A stretch of DNA of 64,000 nucleotides from Conexibacter arvalis (GCF_014199525.1 NZ_JACHNU010000001.1:1032182-1096181); one strand, 5' to 3'. Counted from the stretch's first letter, positions 51,291 to 60,816 are shown. Notes: a model not told the origin generated them from the sequence alone. Numbers and translations: made by a program.

Positions 51291-51665
51291 TCACCGTCGC
51301 GGCGCGTCGAGGTCGCGCGCGTCGACGACGACGATCTCCCCGTCGACGACCTCGCTGCGGAAGCACGGATGGCCGCTGACCATCAGCGTCCGCGGGTCGT
51401 CGCGGTCGTAGAGGACCCGCGCCGGCTCGCCGGGCGCCAGGCCGTGGCGCGTGAAGCGGTTCATGAACTGGCGGTGGACGACGCGCACGGGCGGGCCGCC
51501 GGGCACGGCGACGTCGAGCGTCAGCTCGACCTCGCGCGCCTCTCCGGCGCGGGTGGCGCCGGTCTCGCGCAGCGCGACGACGGTCGCGCGGCCGGCGACG
51601 CCGCGCGCCGCGAGCGCGGCGGCATGCGCGCGCTCGCGGGTGGGCCTGCGCCGGAAGAGCCGCAT
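51291..51665 (-). CDS. Small hypothetical protein
   Basis: A 124-aa protein with a basic start (MRLFRRRPTRERAHAAALAARG) and a beta-rich remainder (GRATVVALRETGATRAGEAREVELTLDVAVPGGPPVRVVHRQFM, then GEPARVLYDRDDPRTLMV). The pattern resembles DUF3592-like or OB-type small domains, but no assignment is safe. The ATG at 51665 gives the shortest complete frame. It lies between gpsA and the glycerate kinase gene on the same strand. Confidence 0.55.
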   Translation of the reverse strand: MRLFRRRPTRERAHAAALAARGVAGRATVVALRETGATRAGEAREVELTLDVAVPGGPPVRVVHRQFMNRFTRHGLAPGEPARVLYDRDDPRTLMVSGHPCFRSEVVDGEIVVVDARDLDAPRR

Positions 51666-51694
51666 CGGGCGCAGCGTAACGCCTGACGGCGGGC

Positions 51695-52540
51695 TCAGAC
51701 GATGGTTGCCAGCTGCCGTCCGGCCAGCTCCAGCTGCTCGGCCGTCGACGCCTCCAGCACCGCCTGCAGGTCGAGGATCCGGCCGCCGAAGGCGTCGAGC
51801 GTGCGGCTGCCGACGACGGCGAAGCATGGGACGCCGCTCTGGCGCGCCCGCGTCGCCAGCTCGCCGGGCGCCTTGCCGGCGAGCGTCCGCAGGTCGAGCA
51901 GCCCCTCGCCGACGATCACCGCCCGCGCCGCCCGCATCCGCGCGTCGGCGCCGAGCTGCTCCAGCACGAACGCCGCGCCCGATTCCAGCCGCGCGTCGCA
52001 CGCCCTCGCCAGCGCGGCCGCGATCCCGCCGCCGCTGGCGCCCCACGCGATCCCGCCGGCCGGCGTGCGCACGTCGCAGAGGACGACGAGCGGCTGCTCG
52101 ATGCCGCCGCCGGAGGCGATCGCCTCGACCGCCCCCTCGCCGCCGTCGCCGGCGGCGACGTCCCCGGCGCCGACGATCAGCACCTTGGCGCCGGTCTCGG
52201 CGGCCGCCAGCAGCAGCTCGCCGGCCGGCGCGCTCGACCGCGGCGCCCCGTCCGCGGCGTCACGCGAGCACCCGAGCACCGAGCAGAGCTCGACGATCGC
52301 CGTGCCGCCGTCCTCGATCAGGCCGATCCCGACCGCTCTGCCGCCGACCTCGACCGCGGCGGTCTCGCCGCCGAGCGCGGGCAGCAGCACCTCGAGCGTG
52401 CCGAGGCCGCCGTCGGCGAGCGGGCAGCGATCGACCTCCCAGCCCTCGCGTTCGAGCCCGCGCGCGAGCGCGGCCGCGACCTCGGTCGCGCGCAGCGTGC
52501 CCTTGAACGGGGCGGGGGCGACGAGGAGCGGGGCCGGCAT
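51695..52540 (-). CDS. Glycerate kinase-family protein
   Basis: A 281-aa protein. APAPFKGTLRATEVAAALARGLEREGWEVDRCPLADGGLGTLEVLL is the typical N-terminus of class II glycerate kinases, and IVGEGLLDLRTLAGKAPGELATRARQSGVPCFAVVGS matches their late conserved part. It is about 90 residues shorter than usual, with the middle reduced, so the substrate may differ. ATP-dependent phosphorylation of D-glycerate is the family reaction. ATG 52540 opens the conserved part directly. Confidence 0.82.
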   Translation of the reverse strand: MPAPLLVAPAPFKGTLRATEVAAALARGLEREGWEVDRCPLADGGLGTLEVLLPALGGETAAVEVGGRAVGIGLIEDGGTAIVELCSVLGCSRDAADGAPRSSAPAGELLLAAAETGAKVLIVGAGDVAAGDGGEGAVEAIASGGGIEQPLVVLCDVRTPAGGIAWGASGGGIAAALARACDARLESGAAFVLEQLGADARMRAARAVIVGEGLLDLRTLAGKAPGELATRARQSGVPCFAVVGSRTLDAFGGRILDLQAVLEASTAEQLELAGRQLATIV

Positions 52541-52718
52541 CGCCGCGCATCCTAGTGCCGCGGCGGCGGGCGGGCCGGTGCGCGCCGGCCGCGGCGGGTC
52601 GCTGGGCATCCGGCGGCTCCCGGAGCCGCCCTGCGGGTGATTCCGTCTTGTGAGGACCGGTCGGCCGCCGCACAATCGCCGGCGTCACCGCCCTCCCTCC
52701 GTCGATCGGAGCCCAGAG

Positions 52719-53576
52719 ATGAGAAGACTGCGCCTGCTGGCGGCGGCCGTCGTCGTCGTGCTCGCCGCCGTCGCGCTCGACGGCGCCCTGACCGGCTCGG
52801 CTGCCGACCTCGACCGCGGCGGCGGCCGCTCGGCGGCGCCGCCGCCGGGGCTGCCGCCGCACACCGCCGCGATCGTCGCCGACGCCGAGACCGGCGAGGT
52901 GCTGTACGCCGACCAGCCCCACCGCGGCGTGCTGATCGCCAGCACCGCGAAGCTGATGACCGCGCTGATCGCGCTCGAGCGCCTGCCGCTCGACGCGGTC
53001 GTGACCGCGCCGGGCTACGTCGGCGACGGCAGCGAGTCGACGATGGGGCTCGGCAACGGCGAGCGGATCGCGGTCGCCGACCTGCTCCGCGGCCTGCTGA
53101 TGGCCAGCGGCAACGACGCGGCCGTCGCGCTCGCCCATGCCGTCGCCGGCTCCCAACCGGCGTTCGTCGCGCTGATGAACGAGCGCGCGCGAGAGCTGGG
53201 GATGCACGACACCAGCTACGGCAACCCGATCGGCCTCGACCACGGGACCCGCTCCAGCGCCGCCGACCTCGTCACCGTCACCCGCGCGCTGCGCCGCCAC
53301 GGCTTCTTCCGCGCGACCGTCGCCGCACCGCGGGCGACGCTGGAGAGCGGCGCCTGGCGGCGCACGCTGCACAACACCAACCGGCTGCTCGGCGGGTCGC
53401 TCGCCGTCGACGGCGTCAAGACCGGCCACACCGAGGCCGCCGGGTACGTGCTCGTCGGCTCGGCGACGCGCGGCCGGCGGGCGGTCGTCTCGGTCGTGCT
53501 CGGCGCGCGCAGCGAGGCCGATCGCGACGAGGCGACGATCCGGCTGCTGCGCTACGGGCTGAAGCGGCTGCGGTGA
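52719..53576 (+). CDS. D-alanyl-D-alanine carboxypeptidase (S11 family)
   Basis: A 285-aa secreted or membrane-anchored low-molecular-weight PBP. After a hydrophobic N-terminus (LRLLAAAVVVVLAAVAL) come the three motifs: Ser75-Thr-Ala-Lys78, Ser130-Gly-Asn132 and Lys234-Thr-Gly236. DacA/DacF-like enzymes trim the terminal D-Ala of peptidoglycan pentapeptides. The C-terminal beta domain of longer homologues is missing. A perfect 14-bp hairpin follows. Confidence 0.92.
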   Translation: MRRLRLLAAAVVVVLAAVALDGALTGSAADLDRGGGRSAAPPPGLPPHTAAIVADAETGEVLYADQPHRGVLIASTAKLMTALIALERLPLDAVVTAPGYVGDGSESTMGLGNGERIAVADLLRGLLMASGNDAAVALAHAVAGSQPAFVALMNERARELGMHDTSYGNPIGLDHGTRSSAADLVTVTRALRRHGFFRATVAAPRATLESGAWRRTLHNTNRLLGGSLAVDGVKTGHTEAAGYVLVGSATRGRRAVVSVVLGARSEADRDEATIRLLRYGLKRLR

Positions 53577-53579
53577 GCG

Positions 53580-53615
53580 CGGTCGCGCCTCCGGGAGATC
53601 ACGGAGGCGCGACCG
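53580..53615 (+). terminator. Terminator hairpin
   Basis: Perfect 14-bp inverted repeat (53580-53593 with 53602-53615) with an 8-base loop, 4 bases after the carboxypeptidase stop. No T-run follows. Confidence 0.75.
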
Positions 53616-53655
53616 TGCATTCCCGGATGGCGGCGGCCGCGCGCCGACCTGCACA

Positions 53656-54837
53656 ATGGTGGCAGTGACCGCTGGCCCGTCCCACCGAGGCGCGCCGCTG
53701 CCCCAACCGCTGCGCCGCGCCCACGAAGGCCGGTGGCTCGGCGGCGTCTGTCGCGGCATGGCCAACCGCTGGGCGACGCCCGTCGCGCAGCTGCGCGCGC
53801 TGTTCGCCGTCGCCGCGCTGTTCGCCGGGCTCGGCCTGCTCGTCTACGCCGCCTGCTGGCTGGTGCTGCCGAGCGACGCCGAGGACGACCGGCCGTCGCT
53901 GCTGCGCGGCGTCGTCTCCGTCGCGGTGCTCGTCGCCGTGCTCGCCGGGCTGGCGACGCTCGCCGCGCTCTCCGCCGCCGCGACGCTGTTCGGCTTCGGC
54001 TGGGCGGTCGCGGTCGCGCTCGGCGCCTTCCTCGCCGGCGCGCTGGTGCTGCTGCCGGCGACGCGCCCGGCGTGGGCGCTGCTCCCGCTGGTCGCGGCGG
54101 CGCTGCCGGCGGTCGTCGTCGCGGCGAGCGGCGTGCGCGTCGCGGCGCAGGCGGGCCTGCAGGTCGCGGCGCCGCGGACTCCCGCGGAGATTCCCGGCGC
54201 CGGCTATCGCGCCGGGCTCGGCGAGCTGCTGGTCGACCTGCGCGGGCTGCGGGCGCCGCGCGACGCGACCGTGTCGCTGCCGATCGAGACCGGCTTCGGG
54301 CGCACGGTGGTCGCGCTCCCGGACGACCGCTGCTTCGACGTCGAGCTGCGCTACGGCTCGACGCTCGGCGGCTGGCCCGCGGTCCGCTCGCTCGCGCAGC
54401 GGATCAGCGCATCCGGCGAGTCGCAGGTGGTCGCCTACGGCGAGCCGCTGCGGCAGGACGGCGGGGCCTGGTCGCGGCGCAGCGACGACCCGCACGCGCC
54501 GACGCTGCAGATCGACTTCCGCAGCTTCGGCGGCGACCTGTTCGTGCGCGACTACCCGACCGCCGTCGGCCCGCTGTACCAGCCGGAGTGGCCGTACGGC
54601 TCCGTCTACTACGGCCCCGCCGGCGAGGCGCAGCTGGAGCGGCACCTGCGCGGCGCCTGCGCGCCGGGCGCGAGACGGCGCGAGCGCCTGGAGCGCAGAC
54701 GGCGCGCAGCGCAGCGGGCGCAGGCGGAGCGACTGCGCGTGAGACCGCGCTGGACGCGGCCGCGAGCCCGTCCGCCGCGGCAGACCCGGCCGGCCGCTCC
54801 GGCGCCGCGCCCGACTCCGCGGGAGGAGACGCGATGA
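53656..54837 (+). CDS. PspC-domain membrane protein with LiaF-like C-terminus
   Basis: A 393-aa protein. Residues about 18-75 are a PspC domain (EGRWLGGVCRGMANRWATPVAQLRALFAVAALFAGLGLLVYAACWLVLPSD). Four or so membrane segments follow, then a beta-rich region (DATVSLPIETGFGRTVVALPDDRCFDVELRYGSTLGGW) like the LiaF/DUF2154 fold, and a very Arg/Pro-rich tail (about residues 335-393). It overlaps the histidine kinase gene by 4 bp. In Gram-positive bacteria LiaF-like proteins hold such kinases inactive until envelope stress. Confidence 0.88.
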   Translation: MVAVTAGPSHRGAPLPQPLRRAHEGRWLGGVCRGMANRWATPVAQLRALFAVAALFAGLGLLVYAACWLVLPSDAEDDRPSLLRGVVSVAVLVAVLAGLATLAALSAAATLFGFGWAVAVALGAFLAGALVLLPATRPAWALLPLVAAALPAVVVAASGVRVAAQAGLQVAAPRTPAEIPGAGYRAGLGELLVDLRGLRAPRDATVSLPIETGFGRTVVALPDDRCFDVELRYGSTLGGWPAVRSLAQRISASGESQVVAYGEPLRQDGGAWSRRSDDPHAPTLQIDFRSFGGDLFVRDYPTAVGPLYQPEWPYGSVYYGPAGEAQLERHLRGACAPGARRRERLERRRRAAQRAQAERLRVRPRWTRPRARPPRQTRPAAPAPRPTPREETR

Positions 54838-56045
54838 GCGCCCGCCTCGGCGATCCCGCCTGGCGCGCGACGGCCGTCACCGGACTGGCGCTGCTCGCCG
54901 CGCTCGCGCTCGCGCTCGTCGCCCACGACCGCGGGCCGCGGGTCGCCGCGGTCGCCGTCGCGGCCGGCACGCTGCCGGTCGTCGCGCTCGTGCTCGTCCC
55001 GCGGGCGGTGCGGCACCTGCGCGGGGACGCGGGCCGGTCGCTCCTGCTCGCGCTGCCGGTCGCGGCGCTCGCGCTCGCGCTGCTCGTCGTCGCCGGTCTC
55101 GACGGCCGCCGCGCCGTGCTGCTGCTGGCGATGGCGGCGCTCGGCGCCGCCGCCGGGGTCGTGCTGATCGGCAGCGAGCTGCGCCAGCGGACCGCGAACG
55201 CGGGCCGTCGCGCGGCGCGGACGCCGTGGCAGCGGCTGACGGCGGTAGAGCGGGTTCGCTCGCTGCCGTGGCAGGCCGGCGCCGGGGCGCTGCTGATCGG
55301 CTGGTCGGCGCTCGTCGGGATCGGCACCGCCGGGCCGCGGCTGTCGGGCTCAGGCGTCGCCTGGACGGCGCTGCTGATCGCGCTGATCGGCCTCGGCGCG
55401 CTCGTGCTGGTGCTCGTCCCGCTGCTGGTCGGCGCGGCCGCGCGCGGCGACCGCGACCGGCTCGCGCAGGCGCGCGAGGACGAGCGGCTGCGGGTCGCCG
55501 CTCACCTGCACGACTCGGTCCTGCAGACGCTCGCGCTCGTCCAGCGGCAGGCGTCGGACCCGGCGGCGGTCGCGCGGCTGGCGCGCGGCCAGGAGCGGGC
55601 GCTGCGGGCGTGGATGGCCGGCGAGGCCGAGCTCGACGCCGCGACGCTCGGCGGCGCGCTGCACGCGACCGTCGACGAGGTCGAGCGCCACGAGGAGGTC
55701 GAGATCGAGGCGACCGTGCTCGGCGACCGCGCGCTCGACGAGGCGGGGCGGGCGCTGGTCGCCGCCGCCCGGGAGGCGCTGCGCAACGCCGCCCGCCACG
55801 CGCCGGGCAGCGCGATCGTCGTCTTCGCGGAGCTGTCGCGCGACGGCGCCGCCGTGTGGGTGCGCGACGAGGGCGGCGGCTTCGACCCCGCGCGGATCCC
55901 GTCCGAGCGGCGCGGCGTGCGGGACGCGATCGTCGGCCGCATGGCCGGGGTCGGCGGGGAGGCGGCGATCGACTCGTCGCCGGGAGCGGGGACCGAGGTC
56001 GCGCTGCGCCTCGGCGACGCGATCGACAGGAGCGCAAGCGCATGA
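54834..56045 (+). CDS. Sensor histidine kinase, HisKA_3 (NarL/LiaS type)
   Basis: A 403-aa protein with six or so membrane segments in residues 1-200. DERLRVAAHLHDSVLQTLALVQRQA contains the phosphoacceptor His226 of the HisKA_3 family, and a HATPase region follows (AAREALRNAARHAPGSAIVV, VRDEGGGFDPARI, GAGTEVALRLG). It probably senses envelope stress together with the PspC protein and phosphorylates the regulator encoded next, which it overlaps by 4 bp. Confidence 0.93.
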   Translation: MSARLGDPAWRATAVTGLALLAALALALVAHDRGPRVAAVAVAAGTLPVVALVLVPRAVRHLRGDAGRSLLLALPVAALALALLVVAGLDGRRAVLLLAMAALGAAAGVVLIGSELRQRTANAGRRAARTPWQRLTAVERVRSLPWQAGAGALLIGWSALVGIGTAGPRLSGSGVAWTALLIALIGLGALVLVLVPLLVGAAARGDRDRLAQAREDERLRVAAHLHDSVLQTLALVQRQASDPAAVARLARGQERALRAWMAGEAELDAATLGGALHATVDEVERHEEVEIEATVLGDRALDEAGRALVAAAREALRNAARHAPGSAIVVFAELSRDGAAVWVRDEGGGFDPARIPSERRGVRDAIVGRMAGVGGEAAIDSSPGAGTEVALRLGDAIDRSASA

Positions 56046-56722
56046 CCGGCGACAGCGGACGGCGGCCGTCGGGCGCGAGGCGCCCGACCGTCGTGATCGT
56101 CGACGACCACCAGCTCTTCCGCGCCGGCGTCCGCGCCGAGCTGGCCGCGGCGTGCGAGGTCGTCGGCGAGGCGGCGGCGCCGGCGGAGGCGATCGCCGTG
56201 ATCGCGGCCGCCGCGCCCGACGTGGTGCTGCTCGACGTCCATCTCCCCGACGGCGGCGGGCTCGCCGTGCTGGAGGCGTTCCGCGGCCGGGCCGACGCGC
56301 CGGCCTTCCTCGCGCTGTCGGTCTCCGACGCGGCCGAGGACGTCGTCCCGATGGTGCGCGCCGGCGCCCGCGGCTATGTCACGAAGACGATCGAGACGCC
56401 GGCGCTGCTCGACGCGATCGCGCGCGTCCGCGACGGCGAGCCGTACCTCAGCCCGCGGCTGGCCGCCTTCGTGCTGCAGGCGTTCAGCGCGCCGGAGGAG
56501 CGGGCCGACGACGAGCTCGACCAGCTGACGCCCCGCGAGCGCGAGGTGCTCCACCACCTCGCGCGCGGCTACCCGTACAAGCGGATCGCCCAACGGCTGG
56601 GCATCAGCCCGCGGACGGTCGAGACGCACGTCGGCTCGGTGCTGCGCAAGCTCCAGCTCTCCTCCCGCCACGAGCTGAGCCACTGGGCGGCGACGCGCGG
56701 CCTCCTTGGCAGGGAGGAGTGA
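56042..56722 (+). CDS. LuxR/NarL-family response regulator
   Basis: A 226-aa regulator. The receiver domain has VIVDDHQLFRAGV, phosphoacceptor Asp65 in VVLLDVHLPDGGG, LALSVSDA and the switch Lys in GYVTKTIE. The C-terminal LuxR helix-turn-helix is LTPREREVLHHLARGYPYKRIAQRLGISPRTVETHVGSVLRKLQLSSRHEL. It is the partner of the kinase upstream; the three-gene unit is of the LiaFSR kind. Confidence 0.95.
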   Translation: MTGDSGRRPSGARRPTVVIVDDHQLFRAGVRAELAAACEVVGEAAAPAEAIAVIAAAAPDVVLLDVHLPDGGGLAVLEAFRGRADAPAFLALSVSDAAEDVVPMVRAGARGYVTKTIETPALLDAIARVRDGEPYLSPRLAAFVLQAFSAPEERADDELDQLTPREREVLHHLARGYPYKRIAQRLGISPRTVETHVGSVLRKLQLSSRHELSHWAATRGLLGREE

Positions 56723-56735
56723 GGGGCGCGAAGCC

Positions 56736-57683
56736 CTACTCGAACAGCTGCTCGATGCGGCAGTCGCGCGGCGGCTTGTCGTCGCGCCACCGTCTCAGCT
56801 TCGCGCCGTGGCGTATGCGGCGGCCGCTGATGTGGTCGCAGGAGACCTCGACGACCAGCTCGGGCCGCAGGCCGACCCACTCCAGCTCCTTGTCGCTGCG
56901 CCAGCGGCTGGGGTCGGCCGAGCCGGACTCGCCCGACCCGTACGGCGCCAGTCTGCCGACCAGCTCCCGTCTCTCCGCCGCTCTCAGCGACGAGGTGTGG
57001 CCGACGACGTGCAGCTCGCCGTCGTCGTCGTAGAGGCCAAGGATCAGCGAGCCGACCGTCGCGGGCTCCTTGCCCGGACGCCAGCCGACGATCACGCAGT
57101 CGAGCGTGCGGACGCGCTTGATCTTCGCCATCCCCTTGCGCTCGCCGGGCCGGTAGGGCGCGTCCCACTCCTTCGCGACGACCCCCTCGGAGGTCCCCTT
57201 CAGCCACTGCGCCGCCTCCTCCGACGTGCGCACCAGCGGGGTCCGCTCCAGCCCGGGGGCGTCGAGCGCGTCGAGCGCCGCGCGCCGCTCCCCGAACGGC
57301 AGCTCCAGCAGCGTGCGGTCGCCCTCGGCCAGCAGGTCGAACGCGACGAAGCGGGCCGGCGTCTCGACCGACAGCAGCTCGATCCGCGACGCGGCCGGAT
57401 GGATCCGCTGCGAGAGCGTGTCGAACATCTGCACGCCGTGCTCGTCCTCGATCACGATCTCGCCGTCGACGACGTAGCGGCCCGGCGCGAAGCGCAGCTC
57501 GGGGAAGTAGCGCTCCAGCGGTCTGCCGCCGCGCGACTGGATGCGGACCTCCTCGCCGTCGACGAAGACGATCGCGCGGAAGCCGTCGAACTTCGGCTCG
57601 AACGCCCAGCTATCGCCGCTCGGGAGCGACGACCGCGAGCGAGCCAGCTGCGGGCTGAGGGGCGGGTTGAGCGGCAGGGTCAC
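56736..57683 (-). CDS. ATP-dependent DNA ligase (LigC-like)
   Basis: A 315-aa ligase made of the nucleotidyltransferase and OB domains. Motif I is Glu-Pro-Lys31-Phe-Asp-Gly-Phe-Arg with the AMP-accepting lysine; motif III is ARFVAFDLLA; motif IV is EGVVAKEWDAPY; motif V is AKIKRVRTLDCVIVGWRPGKE. Family members (LigC, LigD ligase domain) act in repair and non-homologous end joining. No Ku or polymerase gene is near. Its start lies 74 bp inside the EamA gene on the same strand, an unusually long overlap. Confidence 0.92.
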   Translation of the reverse strand: MTLPLNPPLSPQLARSRSSLPSGDSWAFEPKFDGFRAIVFVDGEEVRIQSRGGRPLERYFPELRFAPGRYVVDGEIVIEDEHGVQMFDTLSQRIHPAASRIELLSVETPARFVAFDLLAEGDRTLLELPFGERRAALDALDAPGLERTPLVRTSEEAAQWLKGTSEGVVAKEWDAPYRPGERKGMAKIKRVRTLDCVIVGWRPGKEPATVGSLILGLYDDDGELHVVGHTSSLRAAERRELVGRLAPYGSGESGSADPSRWRSDKELEWVGLRPELVVEVSCDHISGRRIRHGAKLRRWRDDKPPRDCRIEQLFE

Positions 57684-58638
57684 GCTCGTGCGAGCCTACC
57701 GGCTCGGCGAGATCGACCCGCGCGCGGGCGCGCAGCCGCAGCGCTCTCACGCCGGGCACCTGCAGCACGACGACGGCGGAGACGATCAGCAGGCCGCCGA
57801 GCAGCTGGACCGGCCCAAGGCGGTCGCCGAAGACGATCGCGGCCGCGACGACGGCGACGAACGGGTCGAGCGCCGACATGATCGACGCCCGGCTCGGTCC
57901 GAGCCGCTCGACGCCCGCGGTGAAGGCGGTCATGCCGATCGCGGTCGACACGACGGCGATCGCCCCGATCCACAGCCATGCCTCGGCGTGGAGGGCGTCG
58001 ATCCGCAGCTCGCCGGTCGCGCCGCCGAAGACGGTGAACGAGATCGCGGCGCCGGTGCAGACGAGCGCGACCAGCTGCAGCGGATGGAGGCGGGCGCCGA
58101 TCTCGTGGGTGCTGAGCACGTAGGCGGCGTAGAGGACGGCGGCGGCGAGCGCGAGCCCGGCGCCGAGCGGGTCGACCGCGCCGATCGAGCCGCCGAGCAG
58201 CACGAGCACGACCCCGCTCGTCGCGATCGCGACGGCGCCGAGCCGACGGCGCGACGGCGGCTCGCGCCGCAGCGCGATCGCGGCGACGACGACGATCGCC
58301 GGATAGGCGTAGATCAGCAGCTCGGCGAGTGACGCGTCGATCCGCGTCAGCGCTGTCGCGTACAGGCCCGACTCGAGGCTGTAGAGCAGCAGCCCCATCG
58401 TCAGCGCGGCCGCGGCGGCGCGCGGCGCGCCGATCCGGGCCACGCCGCGACGGGCGGCGATCGCCCACAGCAGCGCGGCGCCGATCGCGAAGCGGACCGA
58501 CAGCAGCGTCAGCACGCTGGCGCCGGCGGCGTAGGCGAGCTTCGCCATCACGCCCATCGCGCCGAAGGAGGCGGCGGCGAGCAGGCAGAGGACGATGCCT
58601 TGGCGCTCGCGGCGGATCTGCGGGGCGGCGGGGGACAC
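57610..58638 (-). CDS. EamA/DMT-family transporter
   Basis: A 342-aa protein with ten membrane segments in two EamA repeats; GERLGPSRASIMSALDPFVAVVAAAIVFGDRLGPVQLLGGLLIVSAVVVLQ is the typical end of the second repeat. About 45 soluble, Pro/Ala-rich residues follow and overlap the ligase gene. It is divergent from a LysR regulator, a usual arrangement for a regulated exporter. Confidence 0.88.
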   Translation of the reverse strand: MSPAAPQIRRERQGIVLCLLAAASFGAMGVMAKLAYAAGASVLTLLSVRFAIGAALLWAIAARRGVARIGAPRAAAAALTMGLLLYSLESGLYATALTRIDASLAELLIYAYPAIVVVAAIALRREPPSRRRLGAVAIATSGVVLVLLGGSIGAVDPLGAGLALAAAVLYAAYVLSTHEIGARLHPLQLVALVCTGAAISFTVFGGATGELRIDALHAEAWLWIGAIAVVSTAIGMTAFTAGVERLGPSRASIMSALDPFVAVVAAAIVFGDRLGPVQLLGGLLIVSAVVVLQVPGVRALRLRARARVDLAEPVGSHERDPAAQPAPQPAAGSLAVVAPERR

Positions 58639-58670
58639 GTCCTCGACGGTAGGGGCCGAGGGGCCATCGC

Positions 58671-58695
58671 GTTACCCTTGATGTACTTGAGTAAC
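58671..58695. promoter_or_regulatory. LysR-type operator between EamA and LysR genes
   Basis: GTTAC (58671-58675) and GTAAC (58691-58695) form an interrupted palindrome with a 15-base spacer in the 71-base divergent gap, as expected for the recognition site of the adjacent LysR regulator. Confidence 0.55.
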
Positions 58696-58709
58696 CAAAG
58701 GTTTTGCCT

Positions 58710-59630
58710 ATGACGCTGCAGCAGCTCCAGTACTTCCTCGCCGCGATCGAGCACGGCACCTTCAGCGCCGCCGCCGACGCGCTCTACCTCGCGCAGCCGT
58801 CGCTGTCGGAGCAGATCCGCCGGCTCGAGACCGAGCTCGGCGTCGCGCTGTTCGTGCGCGCCGGCCGCAGACTGGTGCTGACGGAGGCCGGGCGCGCGCT
58901 GCGCCCCGAGGCCGAGCGGACGCTCGAGGCGGCCGGCCGCGCCGCCGCCGCGGTCGCCGACGTGCGCGAGCTGCGCGGCGGGACGGCGACCTTCGGCACC
59001 TTCGGCGACGCGCCTGACTGGCTCGTCGGCAACATCGCCGCCAGCTTCCGCCGCCGCCACCCCGACGTGCGCCTGCGGCTGGTCGGCCTCAACTCCAGCG
59101 AGATCGCGGAGGAGGTGCGCGAGGGGCGCGTCGAGGCGGCGCTGATCGTCCTCCCGGTCGACGATGCCGGCCTCGACGTCCGTCCGGCGATGGAGGACGA
59201 GCTGGTCTACGTCAGCGCCGAGCCGGAGCTGACCGAGCGGCCGGTCCCGATCGAGCGGCTCGCCGAGCGGCCGCTGATCTTCTACGACGCCCGCTGGGGC
59301 CTGCAGGACCCGACCCGCCGCGCGCTCTTCGACCGCGCGCAGCGGGCCGGCGTGCGGCTCGAGCCGGCGATCGAGGTCGAGGAGGTCGGCGCCGCGCTCG
59401 ACCTCGCCGCGCGCGGCTTCGGCGACGCCGTCATCTCGAGCTCGATCTCGCTCCGACGCCGCGCGCTCCCGAGCGCGCTCGGCCACGTCTCGTTCGACCC
59501 GCCGCTGCACGAGACCTTCGCCTTCGTCACCCGCCGCGGCGCCCCGCTCTCGCCGGCGACGAGGGAGCTGGTCGCGCTGGCCGAGCGGCAGCTCGCCGAC
59601 CTCGAGGCTCGCCGCGCCGCGGCGCAGTGA
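58710..59630 (+). CDS. LysR-family transcriptional regulator
   Basis: A 306-aa regulator. The N-terminal winged helix reads LQQLQYFLAAIEHGTFSAAADALYLAQPSLSEQIRRLETELGVALFVRAGRRLVLTEAG, and the rest is the LysR substrate-binding fold. ATG 58710 is preferred to the TTG at 58704. It is divergent from the EamA transporter and probably controls it and itself through the palindrome at 58671-58695. Confidence 0.94.
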   Translation: MTLQQLQYFLAAIEHGTFSAAADALYLAQPSLSEQIRRLETELGVALFVRAGRRLVLTEAGRALRPEAERTLEAAGRAAAAVADVRELRGGTATFGTFGDAPDWLVGNIAASFRRRHPDVRLRLVGLNSSEIAEEVREGRVEAALIVLPVDDAGLDVRPAMEDELVYVSAEPELTERPVPIERLAERPLIFYDARWGLQDPTRRALFDRAQRAGVRLEPAIEVEEVGAALDLAARGFGDAVISSSISLRRRALPSALGHVSFDPPLHETFAFVTRRGAPLSPATRELVALAERQLADLEARRAAAQ

Positions 59631-59718
59631 GCCTCAGCACAGTGATGACTGGTCTGCTGCCGCGAATCTCCGTCGCCCCGTCACAACGCGGCTCCGTTCT
59701 CCGAACAACGAGTCAGAT

Positions 59719-60816
59719 ATGGAGAGCGACAGAGCGGGGCGATACAACGCGCTCGACGGACTGCGCGGCATCGCCGCCGCGGGCGTCGTGCTGCTGCACG
59801 TGTGGATGTACAGCGGTCGCGGCCGGGGCGAAGGGGGCCCGACGCTCATCGACCAGATCGCGCGGGAGGCGCGGCTGGGCGTCGTGCTCTTCTTCGTCCT
59901 CTCCGGCTTCCTGCTCTACCGGCCGTGGGTGTCCGCCGCGCTCGACGGGCGCGTGTCGCCGCGCCTGTCGACCTACGCGCTGCGCCGCGCGGCGCGGATC
60001 CTGCCGGCCTACTGGTTCGCGCTCGCCGGCGCCTTCGCGCTGACGCGCGCGCTCGACCATCCGCTCGCGCGCGAGCCCGAGCAGCTGTGGATCTACGCGC
60101 TGATGGTGCAGAACCAGTTCGCCTCCGCCGCCGGCGGCATCGACCCGCCGATGTGGAGCCTCGGCATCGAGGCCTCGTTCTACGTCGCGCTGCCGCTGCT
60201 CTGCCTCGTCGCCGTCCTGCTCGGCGGCGGCGCCCGGCGCGGCATCCGGCACGGGACGGCGGTGCAGCTCGCCTGCTGCGGCCTGCTCGTCGCGCTCGGC
60301 GTCGCGCTCAACACGGCCGACCATCTCGGCGACTGGCCGCGCACGACGACCAGCTCGCTGCCGTTCTTCGTCCAGTACTTCGCGCTCGGGATGGCGGCCG
60401 CCGTCGTCGTCCACCGCCGCTCCTGGTCGCGCCGCGTCGGCATCGCGCTCGTGCTGCTCGGCTGCGCGCTCGTCGTCGCCGACGGCGCCTGGCACGTCCG
60501 CCCGCACCTCCCGCTGCGCCACGAGCTGCGCGACGTGCCGGCGGCGCTGGGCTTCGCGCTCGTGATCGCGGCGCTGGTCGCCGCGCCGCTGCGCGCACGG
60601 CTCCTCACCTGCGCGCCGATCGCGCTGCTCGGCACGCTCTCCTACGGGATCTACCTGTGGCACTTCCCGGCGATCATCCTGCTGCGCAACCGCGACCTTT
60701 GGCCGGACGGGATGTGGCCGCGGTTCGCGGCGGTGATGGCGCTCTCCGCGGCGGTCGCCGCGATCAGCTGGCTGCTCGTCGAGCGCCCGATCCTGCGCTG
60801 GGCGCAGCGGCGCTGA
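59719..60816 (+). CDS. Acyltransferase 3 family membrane protein
   Basis: A 365-aa protein with about ten membrane segments. NALDGLRGIAAAGVVLLHVW contains the catalytic-type His and RGIA motif of the family, LGVVLFFVLSGFLLYRPW and PPMWSLGIEASFYVALPLL follow, and SYGIYLWHFPAIILLR lies near the end. Such proteins transfer acyl groups to sugars or lipids of the envelope (OafA-like). The acceptor is unknown. It is convergent with the SDR gene, with 3 bases between stops. Confidence 0.9.
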   Translation: MESDRAGRYNALDGLRGIAAAGVVLLHVWMYSGRGRGEGGPTLIDQIAREARLGVVLFFVLSGFLLYRPWVSAALDGRVSPRLSTYALRRAARILPAYWFALAGAFALTRALDHPLAREPEQLWIYALMVQNQFASAAGGIDPPMWSLGIEASFYVALPLLCLVAVLLGGGARRGIRHGTAVQLACCGLLVALGVALNTADHLGDWPRTTTSSLPFFVQYFALGMAAAVVVHRRSWSRRVGIALVLLGCALVVADGAWHVRPHLPLRHELRDVPAALGFALVIAALVAAPLRARLLTCAPIALLGTLSYGIYLWHFPAIILLRNRDLWPDGMWPRFAAVMALSAAVAAISWLLVERPILRWAQRR